Assembly: GCF_900156045.1 (NCBI RefSeq)
Contig: NZ_FTMX01000002.1
Coordinates: 806,001 to 870,000, forward strand
Reading direction: 5' to 3'
Length of the DNA: 64,000 nt
Source: Peribacillus simplex
GTDB lineage: Bacteria; Bacillota; Bacilli; Bacillales; DSM-1321
Each line of letters begins with the position of its first letter. The stretch's first letter is position 1. Below, piece after piece: positions 1 to 10,067 of this stretch. The position numbers were made by a program, and so were the translations under genes. Below the pieces are notes generated by a model. The model was given only the letters and a program-made list of their open reading frames with translations. It did not search any database and had not been told where the DNA came from.

Positions 1-759
1 GGACTCGGCATCGACCAATTCGATTCGTGCAATCGGGATTCCAGCAAGCATGATCCCATTAACCGCAGATACTGCCTGTTCGACGGTTGGAAATGAAGCT
101 CTCCCAGCCATGGTGACTTCAGGAATGCCATATACCTTTAAAGTCAGTTCAGTAAATACACCTAGCGTACCTTCAGAGCCGACAAACAAGCCATTCAAGT
201 GAATGCCTGAAGATGATTTTGTCGCTAAACTTCCGGAATGAATTACTTCACCATTTGCTAAAACCACTTCCAAATCCCTGACTTGATCGCGCATTATCCC
301 ATATTTGACCGAGGTCGTCCCACTTGCATTCGTAGCTGCCATCCCTCCCAATGTAGCATCGGCGCCAGGATCGACGGAAAAGAACAAACCGTATTTTTTT
401 AATTCTTTATTGAGTTGCGTCCTTGTCACACCTGGTTGGACCTTCACAAGGAAATCATTTTCCCTGATGTCCAATATTTGATTCATCAAGGACAAATCCA
501 GGGAAATGCCCCCTTTGACTGGAACGACATGCCCCTCCAAACTTGATCCTAATCCAAAAGGAATGACTGGTATTTCATGCTTATTCGCATACCGCATGAC
601 TGCACTGACTTCCGCAGTATCCCTTGGATAAATGACCATATCCGGTAAATGCGGAGTATGATATGATTCATCATGGCTGTGCTGTTCCAATAATGTTCCA
701 TTCACCGTTACTTGTTCTTCCGTCAGAATCTTCTTTAATTCTTCTATATAACCATTCAT
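1..759 (-). CDS. FAD-binding oxidase, glycolate oxidase subunit GlcD / D-lactate dehydrogenase type (3' part cut off by window edge)
   Basis: I translated the minus strand from an ATG at 759; it stays open for 253 codons to the window edge, so the C-terminal half is missing. A ribosome binding site (GAGGAGG) lies just upstream. The visible part is the FAD-binding (PCMH) domain of the GlcD family: a GLGSSLEGH segment at residues 69-77, DPGADATLGGMAATNASGT at 130-148 and VGSEGTLGVFTE at 193-204, all typical flavin-contact segments. Enzymes of this family oxidise 2-hydroxy acids such as glycolate or D-lactate; the exact substrate cannot be told from this half. It lies 83 bases downstream of the proC-like gene on the same strand and may share its transcript. 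Confidence 0.9.
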   Translation of the reverse strand, partial: MNGYIEELKKILTEEQVTVNGTLLEQHSHDESYHTPHLPDMVIYPRDTAEVSAVMRYANKHEIPVIPFGLGSSLEGHVVPVKGGISLDLSLMNQILDIRENDFLVKVQPGVTRTQLNKELKKYGLFFSVDPGADATLGGMAATNASGTTSVKYGIMRDQVRDLEVVLANGEVIHSGSLATKSSSGIHLNGLFVGSEGTLGVFTELTLKVYGIPEVTMAGRASFPTVEQAVSAVNGIMLAGIPIARIELVDAES

Positions 760-842
760 TATGCTGCCTCCTCTTTTTTACCAAACATTCTGAAAATATC
801 ACACATAATGAGATTGCCCGCTAATAGGCAATCCATCTTGCT

Positions 843-1649
843 TCACTTACTGAAACCTTTCGTTTTATCCGTGCAGGCCTTCATTGCCTGCAGAATGCTG
901 GATCTTAGCTGATTCTCTTCTAAAGACGCTACCGCAGCTATCGTTGAACCGCCAGGTGTGCAGACATCATCCTTTAAAGCAGCAGGATGTCTTTCCGTTT
1001 CGAGCACCATTTTAGCAGCACCCATTACAGCTTGTGCTGCCATTCGGTATGCTTGTTTTCTTGGAATGCCATCACGGACCCCTCCATCGGCCAAAGCCTC
1101 GATGAACATGTATACATAAGCAGGCGACGAACCGCTGATGGCCGGTACTGCGTCCATCAAATCTTCATGCAGGATTTCCGTTTTACCGAAACTATCCAGC
1201 AGTGCAGTCACTTCCTCTATATCAGCATCGGTAATTTGATCATTGATGCTCATGGCCGTCATGCCTTCACCGACAAGCGAAGGAGTGTTTGGCATCGTCC
1301 GGACAACCTTCACTTTTTTTCCGAAGCTGCTCTCAACTAAAGATATAGTGATCCCCGCTGCCATAGTGATAATCACAGCGTCTTCTTTCACATGATTCTT
1401 CACTTCCTCAAGCACATGCTTATGCATGGCAGGTTGGATCCCTAGAAAGAGAAAGTCGGCAAAACCGGCAACCTCTACATTATCCAAAGTGCCTTTAACG
1501 TTATATTTCGTGGTGATTTTAGTTTTGGTCTCAATACTTGCTGTACTGACCATGATACCTTCAGGCGAAATGACCTCTGCAAGCAACATGCCCTCAAGCA
1601 TTGCCTCACCCATTTTGCCGCATCCAATAAACCCGATTTTTTTATTCAT
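843..1649 (-). CDS. proC: Pyrroline-5-carboxylate reductase
   Basis: The 268-residue product has the usual P5C reductase length. It begins with the NAD(P)-binding segment GFIGCGKMGEAM (residues 6-17) and ends with the family signature around PGGSTIAAVASLEE. P5C reductase makes L-proline from pyrroline-5-carboxylate with NADPH, the last step of proline synthesis. Bacillaceae often carry several paralogues (ProG, ProH, ProI, ComER types); which one this is cannot be settled here. The hydroxyproline/proline catabolic island starts about 17 kb away, so this copy might rather serve osmotic or recycling needs. It is followed on the same strand by the GlcD-like oxidase. Confidence 0.92.
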   Translation of the reverse strand: MNKKIGFIGCGKMGEAMLEGMLLAEVISPEGIMVSTASIETKTKITTKYNVKGTLDNVEVAGFADFLFLGIQPAMHKHVLEEVKNHVKEDAVIITMAAGITISLVESSFGKKVKVVRTMPNTPSLVGEGMTAMSINDQITDADIEEVTALLDSFGKTEILHEDLMDAVPAISGSSPAYVYMFIEALADGGVRDGIPRKQAYRMAAQAVMGAAKMVLETERHPAALKDDVCTPGGSTIAAVASLEENQLRSSILQAMKACTDKTKGFSK

Positions 1650-1836
1650 ATCTTACACTTCCAATCATAAGTTCATCTATATTCCTTCTGATTTATTATA
1701 TCGGATTTGATAATTGGAAACACGTTGGAGATATTAAACAGGAAGGAATTGGTGGTTACTGGTCGAATTACTTAAGTGTTATGGATGAACCTTAATATTC
1801 ACCTTTAGGCAATTGAAATTTTCAGCGAAAAAACCG

Positions 1837-1866
1837 TTGACTAAATGGTCATTTCAGATTTATAAT
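1837..1866 (+). promoter_or_regulatory. Strong sigma-A-type promoter of the DHA2 efflux pump
   Basis: TTGACT (1837-1842) and TATAAT (1861-1866) are separated by 18 bases, close to the sigma-A consensus. It lies about 60 bases upstream of the pump start at 1924. Confidence 0.75.
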
Positions 1867-1882
1867 TTTGACCTATTAGTCA
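1838..1882. promoter_or_regulatory. Pair of inverted operator-like sites around the pump promoter
   Basis: TGACTAAATGGTCA (1838-1851) covers the -35 box and TGACCTATTAGTCA (1869-1882) lies just after the -10 box. Each is an imperfect palindrome (TGAC...GTCA). The reverse complement of the second, TGACTAATAGGTCA, differs from the first at only two of 14 bases. This layout is what a TetR- or MarR-type repressor of a drug pump would need. No such regulator gene lies beside the pump in this window. Confidence 0.65.
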
Positions 1883-1893
1883 CAAACGAATAA

Positions 1894-3489
<1,596 letters not shown>

Positions 3490-3503
3490 AAATATGCTCG
3501 GGA

Positions 3504-3534
3504 CCGGCTGAAATATTCAGCCGGCCCTTTTTTA
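3504..3534 (+). terminator. Rho-independent terminator of the DHA2 pump gene
   Basis: The arms CCGGCTGAA (3504-3512) and TTCAGCCGG (3516-3524) are perfect complements and are followed by CCC and a run of six T. Confidence 0.85.
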
Positions 3535-3601
3535 ATCCCTTCGTGTTTCTTTTTCATTGATAAGGGAAATTTACCTGTATGAGACTAAATGGAGTGATAC
3601 T

Positions 3602-4228
3602 ATGATAAACCATTCAATTTTACCTGCCGATTTTTATCAGCGGCCCACGCTTGAACTGGCAAAATCCCTTCTTGGCTGCCTCATTGTAAAAGAAACAGCG
3701 GATGGAACCGCTTCTGGATTCATTGTTGAAACAGAAGCATATATTGGACCTGGGGACAGGGCCGCACATAGTTTTGGAAATAGAAGAACAAAACGGACGG
3801 AAGTGATGTTCGGAAATTCCGGTTTGATATATACATACGTCATGCACACACATACACTGGTCAATGTCGTAAGCGGCGGGCCTGAAAATCCGGAAGCCAT
3901 TTTAATCCGGGCTGTTGAACCCTATTCCGGGCTTGAGTTAATGCATGAAAGACGCGGAATTGCCGATATTCGTAAATGGACCGATGGACCTGGGAAGCTA
4001 ACAAAGGCACTGGGCATCACCATGGATGATTATGGTCGATCATTTACGGATCCCCCTCTATATCTAGCTGCCGGAAAACAGCCTGAACACATATCCAGCG
4101 GCCCCCGCGTCGGAATCGACAACTCCGGGGCAGCAAAAGATTATCCTTGGCGTTTCTGGGTTACCGATAATCCGTTTATATCCCGTAAAAACCTAATTAA
4201 TAAAGCTGTGTTGAAAAATAAACCATGA
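3602..4228 (+). CDS. DNA-3-methyladenine glycosylase, AAG/MPG type
   Basis: The product (208 residues from this start) is a member of the alkyladenine DNA glycosylase family, which excises alkylated purines in base-excision repair. Typical family segments are LLGCLIVKET near residue 19, VETEAYIGPGDRAAHSFGNRRTKR with the catalytic-region Glu, and the GPGKLTKALGI segment. An in-frame ATG exists at 3557, but the ATG at 3602 has a well-placed GGAGTG and gives the normal family N-terminus, so I prefer 3602. B. subtilis YxlJ is the comparable protein. The gene stands alone between two hairpins. Confidence 0.9.
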   Translation: MINHSILPADFYQRPTLELAKSLLGCLIVKETADGTASGFIVETEAYIGPGDRAAHSFGNRRTKRTEVMFGNSGLIYTYVMHTHTLVNVVSGGPENPEAILIRAVEPYSGLELMHERRGIADIRKWTDGPGKLTKALGITMDDYGRSFTDPPLYLAAGKQPEHISSGPRVGIDNSGAAKDYPWRFWVTDNPFISRKNLINKAVLKNKP

Positions 4229-4232
4229 TTTT

Positions 4233-4292
4233 ATCCCCTCTAAGTGAACTGTGTAAATTCTGTGGATGTTACACAGTTCACTTAGAGGGGAT
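4233..4292. repeat. Perfect 24-bp inverted repeat, probable bidirectional terminator
   Basis: The arms 4233-4256 and 4269-4292 are exact reverse complements with a 12-base loop. It starts 5 bases after the glycosylase stop codon and is flanked by T-rich sequence (TTTTA before and after), so it can act as a terminator in either direction. The stem is unusually long for an ordinary terminator. Confidence 0.8.
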
Positions 4293-4505
4293 TTTACTTT
4301 GTCCGCAATCATCCCGAAATCCATTATCAACAAGTCGTGAATGAAAGATTATGAATATAGTTAATGAAAGCCATGGCCTTAAAAGGAACAAGGCTTAAAT
4401 TGAAGTAATACTAAATTCTTCCAAACTTATACATTAAATTATTCAAGTACCCTCAATACCCCTAATGCAATTTCCATAATTTCCCTACCTGTTCAACTTC
4501 CAACC
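4293..4505. other. Intergenic stretch with no recognised feature
   Basis: Between the long hairpin and the permease regulatory region I find no open frame with a ribosome binding site, no hairpin terminator and no RNA gene. Confidence 0.5.
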
Positions 4506-4555
4506 TATTACCCCGGTAATAATAAATTGACTTCCTTCTATTGCGAACCTAATAT
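4506..4555 (+). promoter_or_regulatory. Promoter with an upstream palindrome, driving the permease pair
   Basis: TTGACT (4527-4532) and TAATAT (4550-4555) are spaced by 17 bases. Directly upstream lies the palindrome TATTACC-CC-GGTAATA (4506-4521), only five bases before the -35 box. This is a position suited to an activator or a metal-type regulator. The regulator is not identified. Confidence 0.65.
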
Positions 4556-4584
4556 AGTTAAGTCAGCAATATGGAAGGTGGTTT

Positions 4585-5466
4585 ATGATGAACGTTCAGG
4601 CCCTTTTGCAAATGAATACAATTTTTATTAGTATCCTAATTGAATCCCTTCCCTTCATTTTACTGGGAGTCCTTATATCTGGAATCATCCAAATGTTTGT
4701 GTCAGAAGAGATGATTGCAAAAATCATTCCGAAAAATCCGATCTTATCTGTTCTATCCGCAATAGGTGCAGGAGTCTTTTTTCTTGCGTGCGAGTGCGGG
4801 ATCGTCCCGATTACCCGCCGTTTGATCGCCAAAGGGGTTCCTCTTTCAGCGGCCATTGCCTTTATGCTTTCTGCACCCATTCTGAATCCGATCGTCCTGT
4901 TTTCCACCTATATAGCGTTTGGCAATAGCTGGAGCATGGTTTTCTATCGTGCCGGAATTGCATTCGTGGTCGTCCTGATCATTGCATGCATCCTGTCTTT
5001 TCAATTCAAGACAAATCAGCTTAAACAGGAACATATCGAACATATTCACCACCATAAACTTACATTTAAAGACAAAATAACGGGGATGTTTAAACACTCG
5101 ATTGAAGAGTTCTTTTCTGTTGGAAAATACTTAATCATTGGTGCACTGCTGGCAGCTGCCATTCAAACGTTTTTGAAAACATCCCTATTGCTTGAAATTG
5201 GGCAAGGAAAACTATCCGGGAATGCAGTCATGATGGCTTTGTCCTATGTCATGTCCTTGTGTTCCCAAGCGGACGCCTTTGTTGCAAGTTCTTTTAGAAG
5301 TACCTTCTCGCCCTCTTCACTAGTTGCTTTTCTTGTATTTGGGGCCATGTTTGATATTAAAAATACGATCATGCTTTTAGGTACCTTCAAAACAAAATTC
5401 GTTTTATGTTTGATGGCCTATATATTCATTTCCGTCTTAGGCCTAACTTTATTGTTTATTTCTTAA
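4585..5466 (+). CDS. Predicted permease, UPF0718/DUF318 family (YcgR-like)
   Basis: The 293-residue membrane protein carries hallmark segments of this permease family: a LLGVLISGIIQMFV helix near the start, ACECGIVPITRRLIAKGVPLSAAIAFMLSAPILNP (about residues 69-103) and a second-half repeat with LCSQADAFVASSF. The conserved Cys-rich CECG and CSQADAF segments suggest a metal or thiol role. In B. subtilis the pair YcgR-YcgQ has the same organisation. Two overlapping ATGs (4585, 4588) follow a GAAGGTGG site. The next gene starts 15 bases downstream, so they form an operon. Transported substrate is unknown. Confidence 0.85.
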   Translation: MMNVQALLQMNTIFISILIESLPFILLGVLISGIIQMFVSEEMIAKIIPKNPILSVLSAIGAGVFFLACECGIVPITRRLIAKGVPLSAAIAFMLSAPILNPIVLFSTYIAFGNSWSMVFYRAGIAFVVVLIIACILSFQFKTNQLKQEHIEHIHHHKLTFKDKITGMFKHSIEEFFSVGKYLIIGALLAAAIQTFLKTSLLLEIGQGKLSGNAVMMALSYVMSLCSQADAFVASSFRSTFSPSSLVAFLVFGAMFDIKNTIMLLGTFKTKFVLCLMAYIFISVLGLTLLFIS

Positions 5467-5481
5467 AGAGGGTGTTTTTAA

Positions 5482-6318
5482 ATGGGAAGATTATTCATAT
5501 TACTTGGACTTACTTTTTTATTCATGCACTTACACGCCTCAGGGAATATATCGAAATACATTAATATGGAATATTCATATGTTTCACAGATTGCCATCTA
5601 TATACTGGCAATATTCACGTTAATGGGATCTTACTTATATTTTAAGGAGGATAATCAAAAAGAATGTGTTGATTGTCAGTGCGGACATGATCACTCCCAG
5701 GAAAATAAGAAATGGAAAAGGAACCTTACTTACTTCCTATACCTCATTCCCATTTTAACTGGTCTCTTTTTGCCTGTTGCCACTATGGACTCCAATATTG
5801 TAGAAAAAAAAGGATTTCATTTTCCAGTATATGAAGACTCAGATGAATATAGCCAGCATCAATTCTTGCAGCCGGATACGAGTCTTTATTATGGCAAGGA
5901 TGACTATTTAACTTTAATGGATAACTCTCTCAAAGGCTTGGTTGATCGTGATAGTCTTCAATTAACAGATGAAATCTACCTAAACGATTTAGAAGCCATC
6001 TATTACTCTCCTGGAAAGTTCACTGGCAAGCAAATAACGTTAACCGGATTTTCGTACAATTCAAATGAGCTAGCCAAAAACCAGGTATTCCTTTTCCGGT
6101 TTGGGGTCATTCACTGTGTCGCGGACTCTGGGGTATTCGGTATGCTAATCGAATTTCCTGAAGGAATGCATCCTAAAAATGATGAGTGGTATTCCGTGAC
6201 AGGTGAATTGGAATCCATTTATTATCAGCCATTCAAGAAAACCATTCCCCTGCTCAAAGTATCATCACATAATAAAATCGCTGAACCGGATGATCCCTAT
6301 GTTTATAGACAATATTAA
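5482..6318 (+). CDS. TIGR03943-family membrane protein (YcgQ-like), partner of the permease
   Basis: This 278-residue protein has two N-terminal membrane segments, a short Cys/His-rich linker (ECVDCQCGHDHS, about residues 68-79), a third membrane segment near residue 95, and a soluble C-terminal domain of about 180 residues. The layout matches the TIGR03943 family, which almost always sits beside a DUF318 permease. The CxxCxCxHxH linker looks like a metal-binding site. An AAAGAGGGTG site precedes the ATG. A hairpin at 6333-6361 ends the operon. Function is not known; metal-linked transport or assembly is inference from the linker and the partner. Confidence 0.8.
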   Translation: MGRLFILLGLTFLFMHLHASGNISKYINMEYSYVSQIAIYILAIFTLMGSYLYFKEDNQKECVDCQCGHDHSQENKKWKRNLTYFLYLIPILTGLFLPVATMDSNIVEKKGFHFPVYEDSDEYSQHQFLQPDTSLYYGKDDYLTLMDNSLKGLVDRDSLQLTDEIYLNDLEAIYYSPGKFTGKQITLTGFSYNSNELAKNQVFLFRFGVIHCVADSGVFGMLIEFPEGMHPKNDEWYSVTGELESIYYQPFKKTIPLLKVSSHNKIAEPDDPYVYRQY

Positions 6319-6332
6319 AAAATGAATCATGG

Positions 6333-6366
6333 AAAGGTAAGGATATGCTATCCTTACCTTTCTTTT
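6333..6366 (+). terminator. Terminator of the permease/TIGR03943 operon
   Basis: A perfect 13-bp stem (6333-6345 with 6349-6361) and a three-base loop are followed by CTTTTT. Confidence 0.85.
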
Positions 6367-6603
6367 TAATTTCCTTTAACTTCTATTTTATGAAAAGCTC
6401 TTTTTATCCATTTATGCGAAATTCCAGTATGGCCCCCTTACACTCCACCTTAATCCCACAAACCCCCAATTCCCTGTGCAAGATTACATGAAAAATGACG
6501 AAAAAGTTGAATTTTATTTATATGGGTCATGTTTTTTATATTCCATACCCTTATAATATAAATGCTACATATTTTTTTACCACATCAGGAGGAACTTTCC
6601 TAA

Positions 6604-7785
6604 ATGAACAATTCTAAAAACTCTTTCATTCTTGCAGGAACCATTATAGGTACCCTAGTGGCAGGCACTTCTGCTTATGCTGGTTCTTATCAAGTTAAAT
6701 CAGGGGACACCCTTGATGGAATCTCTAAAGCTAATCATACAACTGTCCAAGCATTAAAGTCTCAAAACCATTTGACTAGTAACCTCATTTTTCCCGGCCA
6801 AGTCTTGAAGGTTAATAACCTTAACAACCATACAGATAAAAATATAGATAAAACCGAAAAACATGTGGTTAAACTGGGGGATACTTTATCAAAAATTGCT
6901 AAAAAGTATAACCTTTCCCTTAGTGCCCTGCTTAAATTAAACAATGATATTTCTAATTCGGATCGCATTTATATTGGCCAATCCATCCGAGTTTCCGGAA
7001 AAGCCCCTGTATCCAGCTCTACGGCTAAAAACAATCCTTCTAATGCTACATATAGGGTCAAATCCGGTGACACCCTGGACAAAATTGCTAGAGTCAATAA
7101 TATGACTGTCAAACAATTAAAGTCTAAAAACAATTTGACTAGTAACCTTATTTTTCCCGGCCAGGTCTTGAAGGTTAATACACTTAACAACAATACGAAT
7201 ACGAATAATAGTAAAAATACAACAAAAGTTTATGTGGTTAAATTAGGGGATTCCTTATCAACAATCGCTAAAAGATATAACCTTTCCCTTAGTGCCTTAC
7301 TTAAAATTAACCCTAATATTTCCAATTCAAATCGTATTCGTATCGGCCAATCCATCCGGGTTTCCGGACAAGTCTCAGCATCTTCAATTAAAAAACCGTC
7401 CAAATCGACCAAGGCGGATCAAGTTTTGGCTGCTGGCGCTAAGTATATGGGAGCCAGGTATGTTTACGGTGCGAGCACTTCACGCACTGATGTATTTGAT
7501 TGCTCTTCATTCACATTAAGGGCCTTCCAAAGTGCAGGTGTTTCATTGCCTCGAACTTCAATGGCACAATCACAAGTTGGTACAACTGTATCTTCAAAAT
7601 CCCTCCAAAAAGGGGATTTAGTATTTTTCGATACCAACAATGATGGTGTAATCAATCATGTGGGAATTTATGCCGGTAATGGTCAAATGCTGAATGCTTC
7701 CACATCTAAAGGTGTTTCCTACGCTAACATCAACAGTTCTTACTGGGGACCTAGCTTTGTAAAGGCAGTCCGAGTTCTTAACTAA
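6604..7785 (+). CDS. Secreted LysM / NlpC-P60 peptidoglycan endopeptidase (LytE/CwlS-like)
   Basis: The 393-residue preprotein has a signal peptide ending near AYA-GS (residue 25), four LysM domains (about 29-70, 87-130, 150-191, 210-253) joined by Asn/Ser/Thr-rich linkers, and a C-terminal NlpC/P60 domain (about 272-393). The catalytic Cys is C300 in FDCSSF and the His is H352 in NHVGIY. Such enzymes bind septal or lateral wall by LysM and cleave the D-Glu-DAP (DL) bond of peptides. LysM 1 and 3 are close copies of each other, as are 2 and 4, so a two-LysM module has been duplicated. An AGGAGG site precedes the ATG; TATAAT lies at 6552-6557. Confidence 0.92.
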   Translation: MNNSKNSFILAGTIIGTLVAGTSAYAGSYQVKSGDTLDGISKANHTTVQALKSQNHLTSNLIFPGQVLKVNNLNNHTDKNIDKTEKHVVKLGDTLSKIAKKYNLSLSALLKLNNDISNSDRIYIGQSIRVSGKAPVSSSTAKNNPSNATYRVKSGDTLDKIARVNNMTVKQLKSKNNLTSNLIFPGQVLKVNTLNNNTNTNNSKNTTKVYVVKLGDSLSTIAKRYNLSLSALLKINPNISNSNRIRIGQSIRVSGQVSASSIKKPSKSTKADQVLAAGAKYMGARYVYGASTSRTDVFDCSSFTLRAFQSAGVSLPRTSMAQSQVGTTVSSKSLQKGDLVFFDTNNDGVINHVGIYAGNGQMLNASTSKGVSYANINSSYWGPSFVKAVRVLN

Positions 7786-7821
7786 ATAATGATATGGCAT
7801 TAAATGCCTTGATAAAAGAGC

Positions 7822-7860
7822 AAAAAGCGTGTTTTGATAAACTATCATACACGCTTTTTT
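7822..7860 (+). terminator. Terminator of the LysM endopeptidase gene
   Basis: The arms AAAAAGCGTGT (7822-7832) and ACACGCTTTTT (7849-7859) are exact complements with A and T tails. Confidence 0.85.
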
Positions 7861-8206
7861 GCGTATAATAATGTCAAATGGGCTCTGATTATTGTTGAGA
7901 TTTTCTTTATTTGATTCTATTAATCACGCTAATGATAAATTTTCACGCATTTTTTATGCCCACTTATCTACAGAAAAGCCGACTGTAAAAGAATGGTTTT
8001 CTTCACTTAGAAAAAATGGATATTTTTCATATTACTCTTATTTTAAAAATTCTCGGTTTCAATTTTGAAATGACAGTGACCAATATTGATATATCCTGAT
8101 TACTTTTCGAACTTGTATTCTTGTCCTTGTTCGGGCCGTATGGATATAGTAATCCCCAATATATCCCGAATTCTTATACGCTATACAGTATCTACATTCC
8201 CAACAA
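7861..8206. other. Intergenic stretch, no gene recognised
   Basis: AT-rich DNA without a credible start/ribosome-binding-site pair in either strand. Confidence 0.5.
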
Positions 8207-8240
8207 CAAAAGGCCTTCATAACAGAAGACCTTTCTTTAA
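8207..8240. terminator. Hairpin downstream of the decarboxylase gene
   Basis: AAAGGCCTTC and GAAGACCTTT pair with one mismatch across a seven-base loop. It lies about 150 bases beyond the decarboxylase stop. A terminator role is likely but the T-run is weak. Confidence 0.45.
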
Positions 8241-8261
8241 AAATCGTTCCAGCTTGATTTC

Positions 8262-8385
8262 AAAAATCCGCTCCCTTTCCGCCGACTGTCTGCCAAGCCT
8301 CCTCAGCGCAAGCGCCTGTGGGGTCTCGGCTAGCCAGTTATTCGGCAGGAGTGTCGCATGGTTCGGCGTGAGAGCATTTCGAACA
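8262..8385 (-). repeat. Dispersed intergenic repeat, copy 1
   Basis: The reverse complement of 8264-8313 matches 46867-46918 at about 46 of 50 aligned bases with two small gaps, so this is a repeat seen twice in the window. The wider GC-rich segment, with GAGACCCCACAGGCGC and GAGGAGGCTT on the minus strand, resembles an intergenic element I recall from many Bacillaceae genomes. It ends just before the decarboxylase stop codon. It encodes nothing obvious. Confidence 0.7.
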
Positions 8386-8390
8386 TGGCA

Positions 8391-10067
8391 TTACTTTAGT
8401 TTCTCTTGTTTTTCAAGATACTGCCTCATTTTTTGCAAATATTCCGGGGCATCCATTTGATCTTTCACGACCAGCTCTATAAGGCAAAGTTTATCGGCGT
8501 TCTGAGCATTTGTAATGGCATCATCCAGTTCACCATTCGTCTCGACTCTTGCTGTAAATGCCTCTTGACCAAACGCTTCAGCCAGTTTTGTATAATCCCA
8601 CTCTGGTATCTCGTTGTATTTCTGTTTTTCTATATCGACTTTTACGTTCAAGAATTTTTCGATCGTGTACCCGTTATTGTTGAGAATAAACACGATGGGC
8701 TTGCAGCCGTTCTCCAGCATCGAGCTTATTTCCTGTGCTGTCAGCTGTATCGAACCGTCCCCGGTAAACAAAAGAACACGCCGGTTTCTATCCGCTATAC
8801 AAGCACCGAAAGCTGCGGGCGTCGCATATCCGATGCTTTGCCAGCCTCCCTGGGCTATGTAGGTCGCCCCTTTCGGCAACCTGACCTGTGACATGCCATA
8901 AGAGAATGTTCCTGTTTCCGTGACCACAATATCATTTTCTTTCAACATTTGCTGAATTCGAGGATAATAGGAAGCCGCTTTCAGTGGTGCTGATGGGTCT
9001 TCCACCATTGTGTCATACGGAAACGAGATGTTTCCAGCAGATTCATTCTGTCGGTAACCAATGTCCTGAAGCGCAGTTAAAATTTCCTCCGCACCGACAT
9101 TCATATAACTGGCTTCCCCCACTTTTAATGTGTCAGGTTGAATTTCCACCATTTTTAACGGGTTAAGCTTTGCTGTACCTTTGGAAGTATTGACGTCTGA
9201 CCACACAGTACCAACGGCTATGATGAAATCCGCTTCTTCAACAGTCTGAGTTACATCCTTACTTCCGAAAGCTCCGCCGTAAACACCAATATACTGGGGA
9301 TGGCTCTCATCAAACCCGCTTTTCCCCTGCATTAACGAAGCAACAGGAACATTTAACCTCTCAGCGAGCTCCAGTACGGGTTTCTGCAGGTTATAACGAA
9401 GTGTTTTCATGTCGACAAGGAGAACCGCTTTGTTTACATGTTCTAGCATCCCTTTTATATGCTTCACTGCTGACTGCAGCGCATTGACATTCGACATGGC
9501 CACATTTTCAGAAGTCTCACCGTGAGAAACCAACGTTTTTTCAACAAGATCGATAGCCACTACCAAATAAACGGGCTTTTTCTTTTCTTTCGCGATTCTG
9601 ATAGCAGCGGGTATCTCCCTAGCTGCATTTTCTGGTGTAAGAATTGCCGTATAACTGGTGATATGCTCATAAACCTTACGGAAAACATCAAAATCTCCAT
9701 TCATTAACGTATGATGGGCAAGCTCCTTCTCCTGTTGCATCATGGACTTTGGCGAGCCGACAATATGTATGAGCGGCACATTTTCACTGTACGCGCCAGC
9801 GATTGCATTACATGCGCTCATTTCACCGACACCAAAGGTGGTGATTAGTGCCGAAATTCCCTTCACACGGGCATAAGCGTCCGCAGCGTATCCAGCATTG
9901 AGTTCATTTCGTCCATTAATAAACTCGATCCCATCGTAATCTTCCAAAGTATCTAGCAATGAGAAATTATAGTCTCCAGGCACACCAAAAATCTCCGTAA
10001 TGCCTTCTGCTTTTAAGCAGTTGTATAAATATTGTCCCAAGGTTCTTTTTTCAGCCAAGTCAATCAC
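8391..10067 (-). CDS. ipdC: Thiamine-diphosphate alpha-keto acid decarboxylase (indolepyruvate/phenylpyruvate/pyruvate decarboxylase type)
   Basis: The 558-residue protein fits the pyruvate/indolepyruvate decarboxylase family in length and layout. The N-terminal ThDP-activating Glu is E55 in GRNELNAGYAADAYAR, the paired catalytic His lie in KELAHHTL, and the ThDP-binding motif GDGS...NNN is in the C-terminal third (FTGDGSIQLTAQE). Such enzymes release CO2 from branched or aromatic 2-keto acids to give aldehydes, the step leading to 3-methylbutanal, phenylethanol or indole-3-acetic acid. Substrate specificity cannot be read from sequence alone. It is divergent from a TyrR-like regulator, which favours an aromatic substrate. 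A GGAGTGATTG site precedes the ATG. Confidence 0.85.
   Translation of the reverse strand: MIDLAEKRTLGQYLYNCLKAEGITEIFGVPGDYNFSLLDTLEDYDGIEFINGRNELNAGYAADAYARVKGISALITTFGVGEMSACNAIAGAYSENVPLIHIVGSPKSMMQQEKELAHHTLMNGDFDVFRKVYEHITSYTAILTPENAAREIPAAIRIAKEKKKPVYLVVAIDLVEKTLVSHGETSENVAMSNVNALQSAVKHIKGMLEHVNKAVLLVDMKTLRYNLQKPVLELAERLNVPVASLMQGKSGFDESHPQYIGVYGGAFGSKDVTQTVEEADFIIAVGTVWSDVNTSKGTAKLNPLKMVEIQPDTLKVGEASYMNVGAEEILTALQDIGYRQNESAGNISFPYDTMVEDPSAPLKAASYYPRIQQMLKENDIVVTETGTFSYGMSQVRLPKGATYIAQGGWQSIGYATPAAFGACIADRNRRVLLFTGDGSIQLTAQEISSMLENGCKPIVFILNNNGYTIEKFLNVKVDIEKQKYNEIPEWDYTKLAEAFGQEAFTARVETNGELDDAITNAQNADKLCLIELVVKDQMDAPEYLQKMRQYLEKQEKLK

Noticed and set aside
6690..7370. Repeat structure resembling a CRISPR array
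   Set aside because: The repeats are long, coding and only two-fold; they are LysM domains.
8406..8891. Long plus-strand frame inside the decarboxylase gene
   Set aside because: It is antisense to a clear enzyme gene, has no ribosome binding site and no family resemblance.
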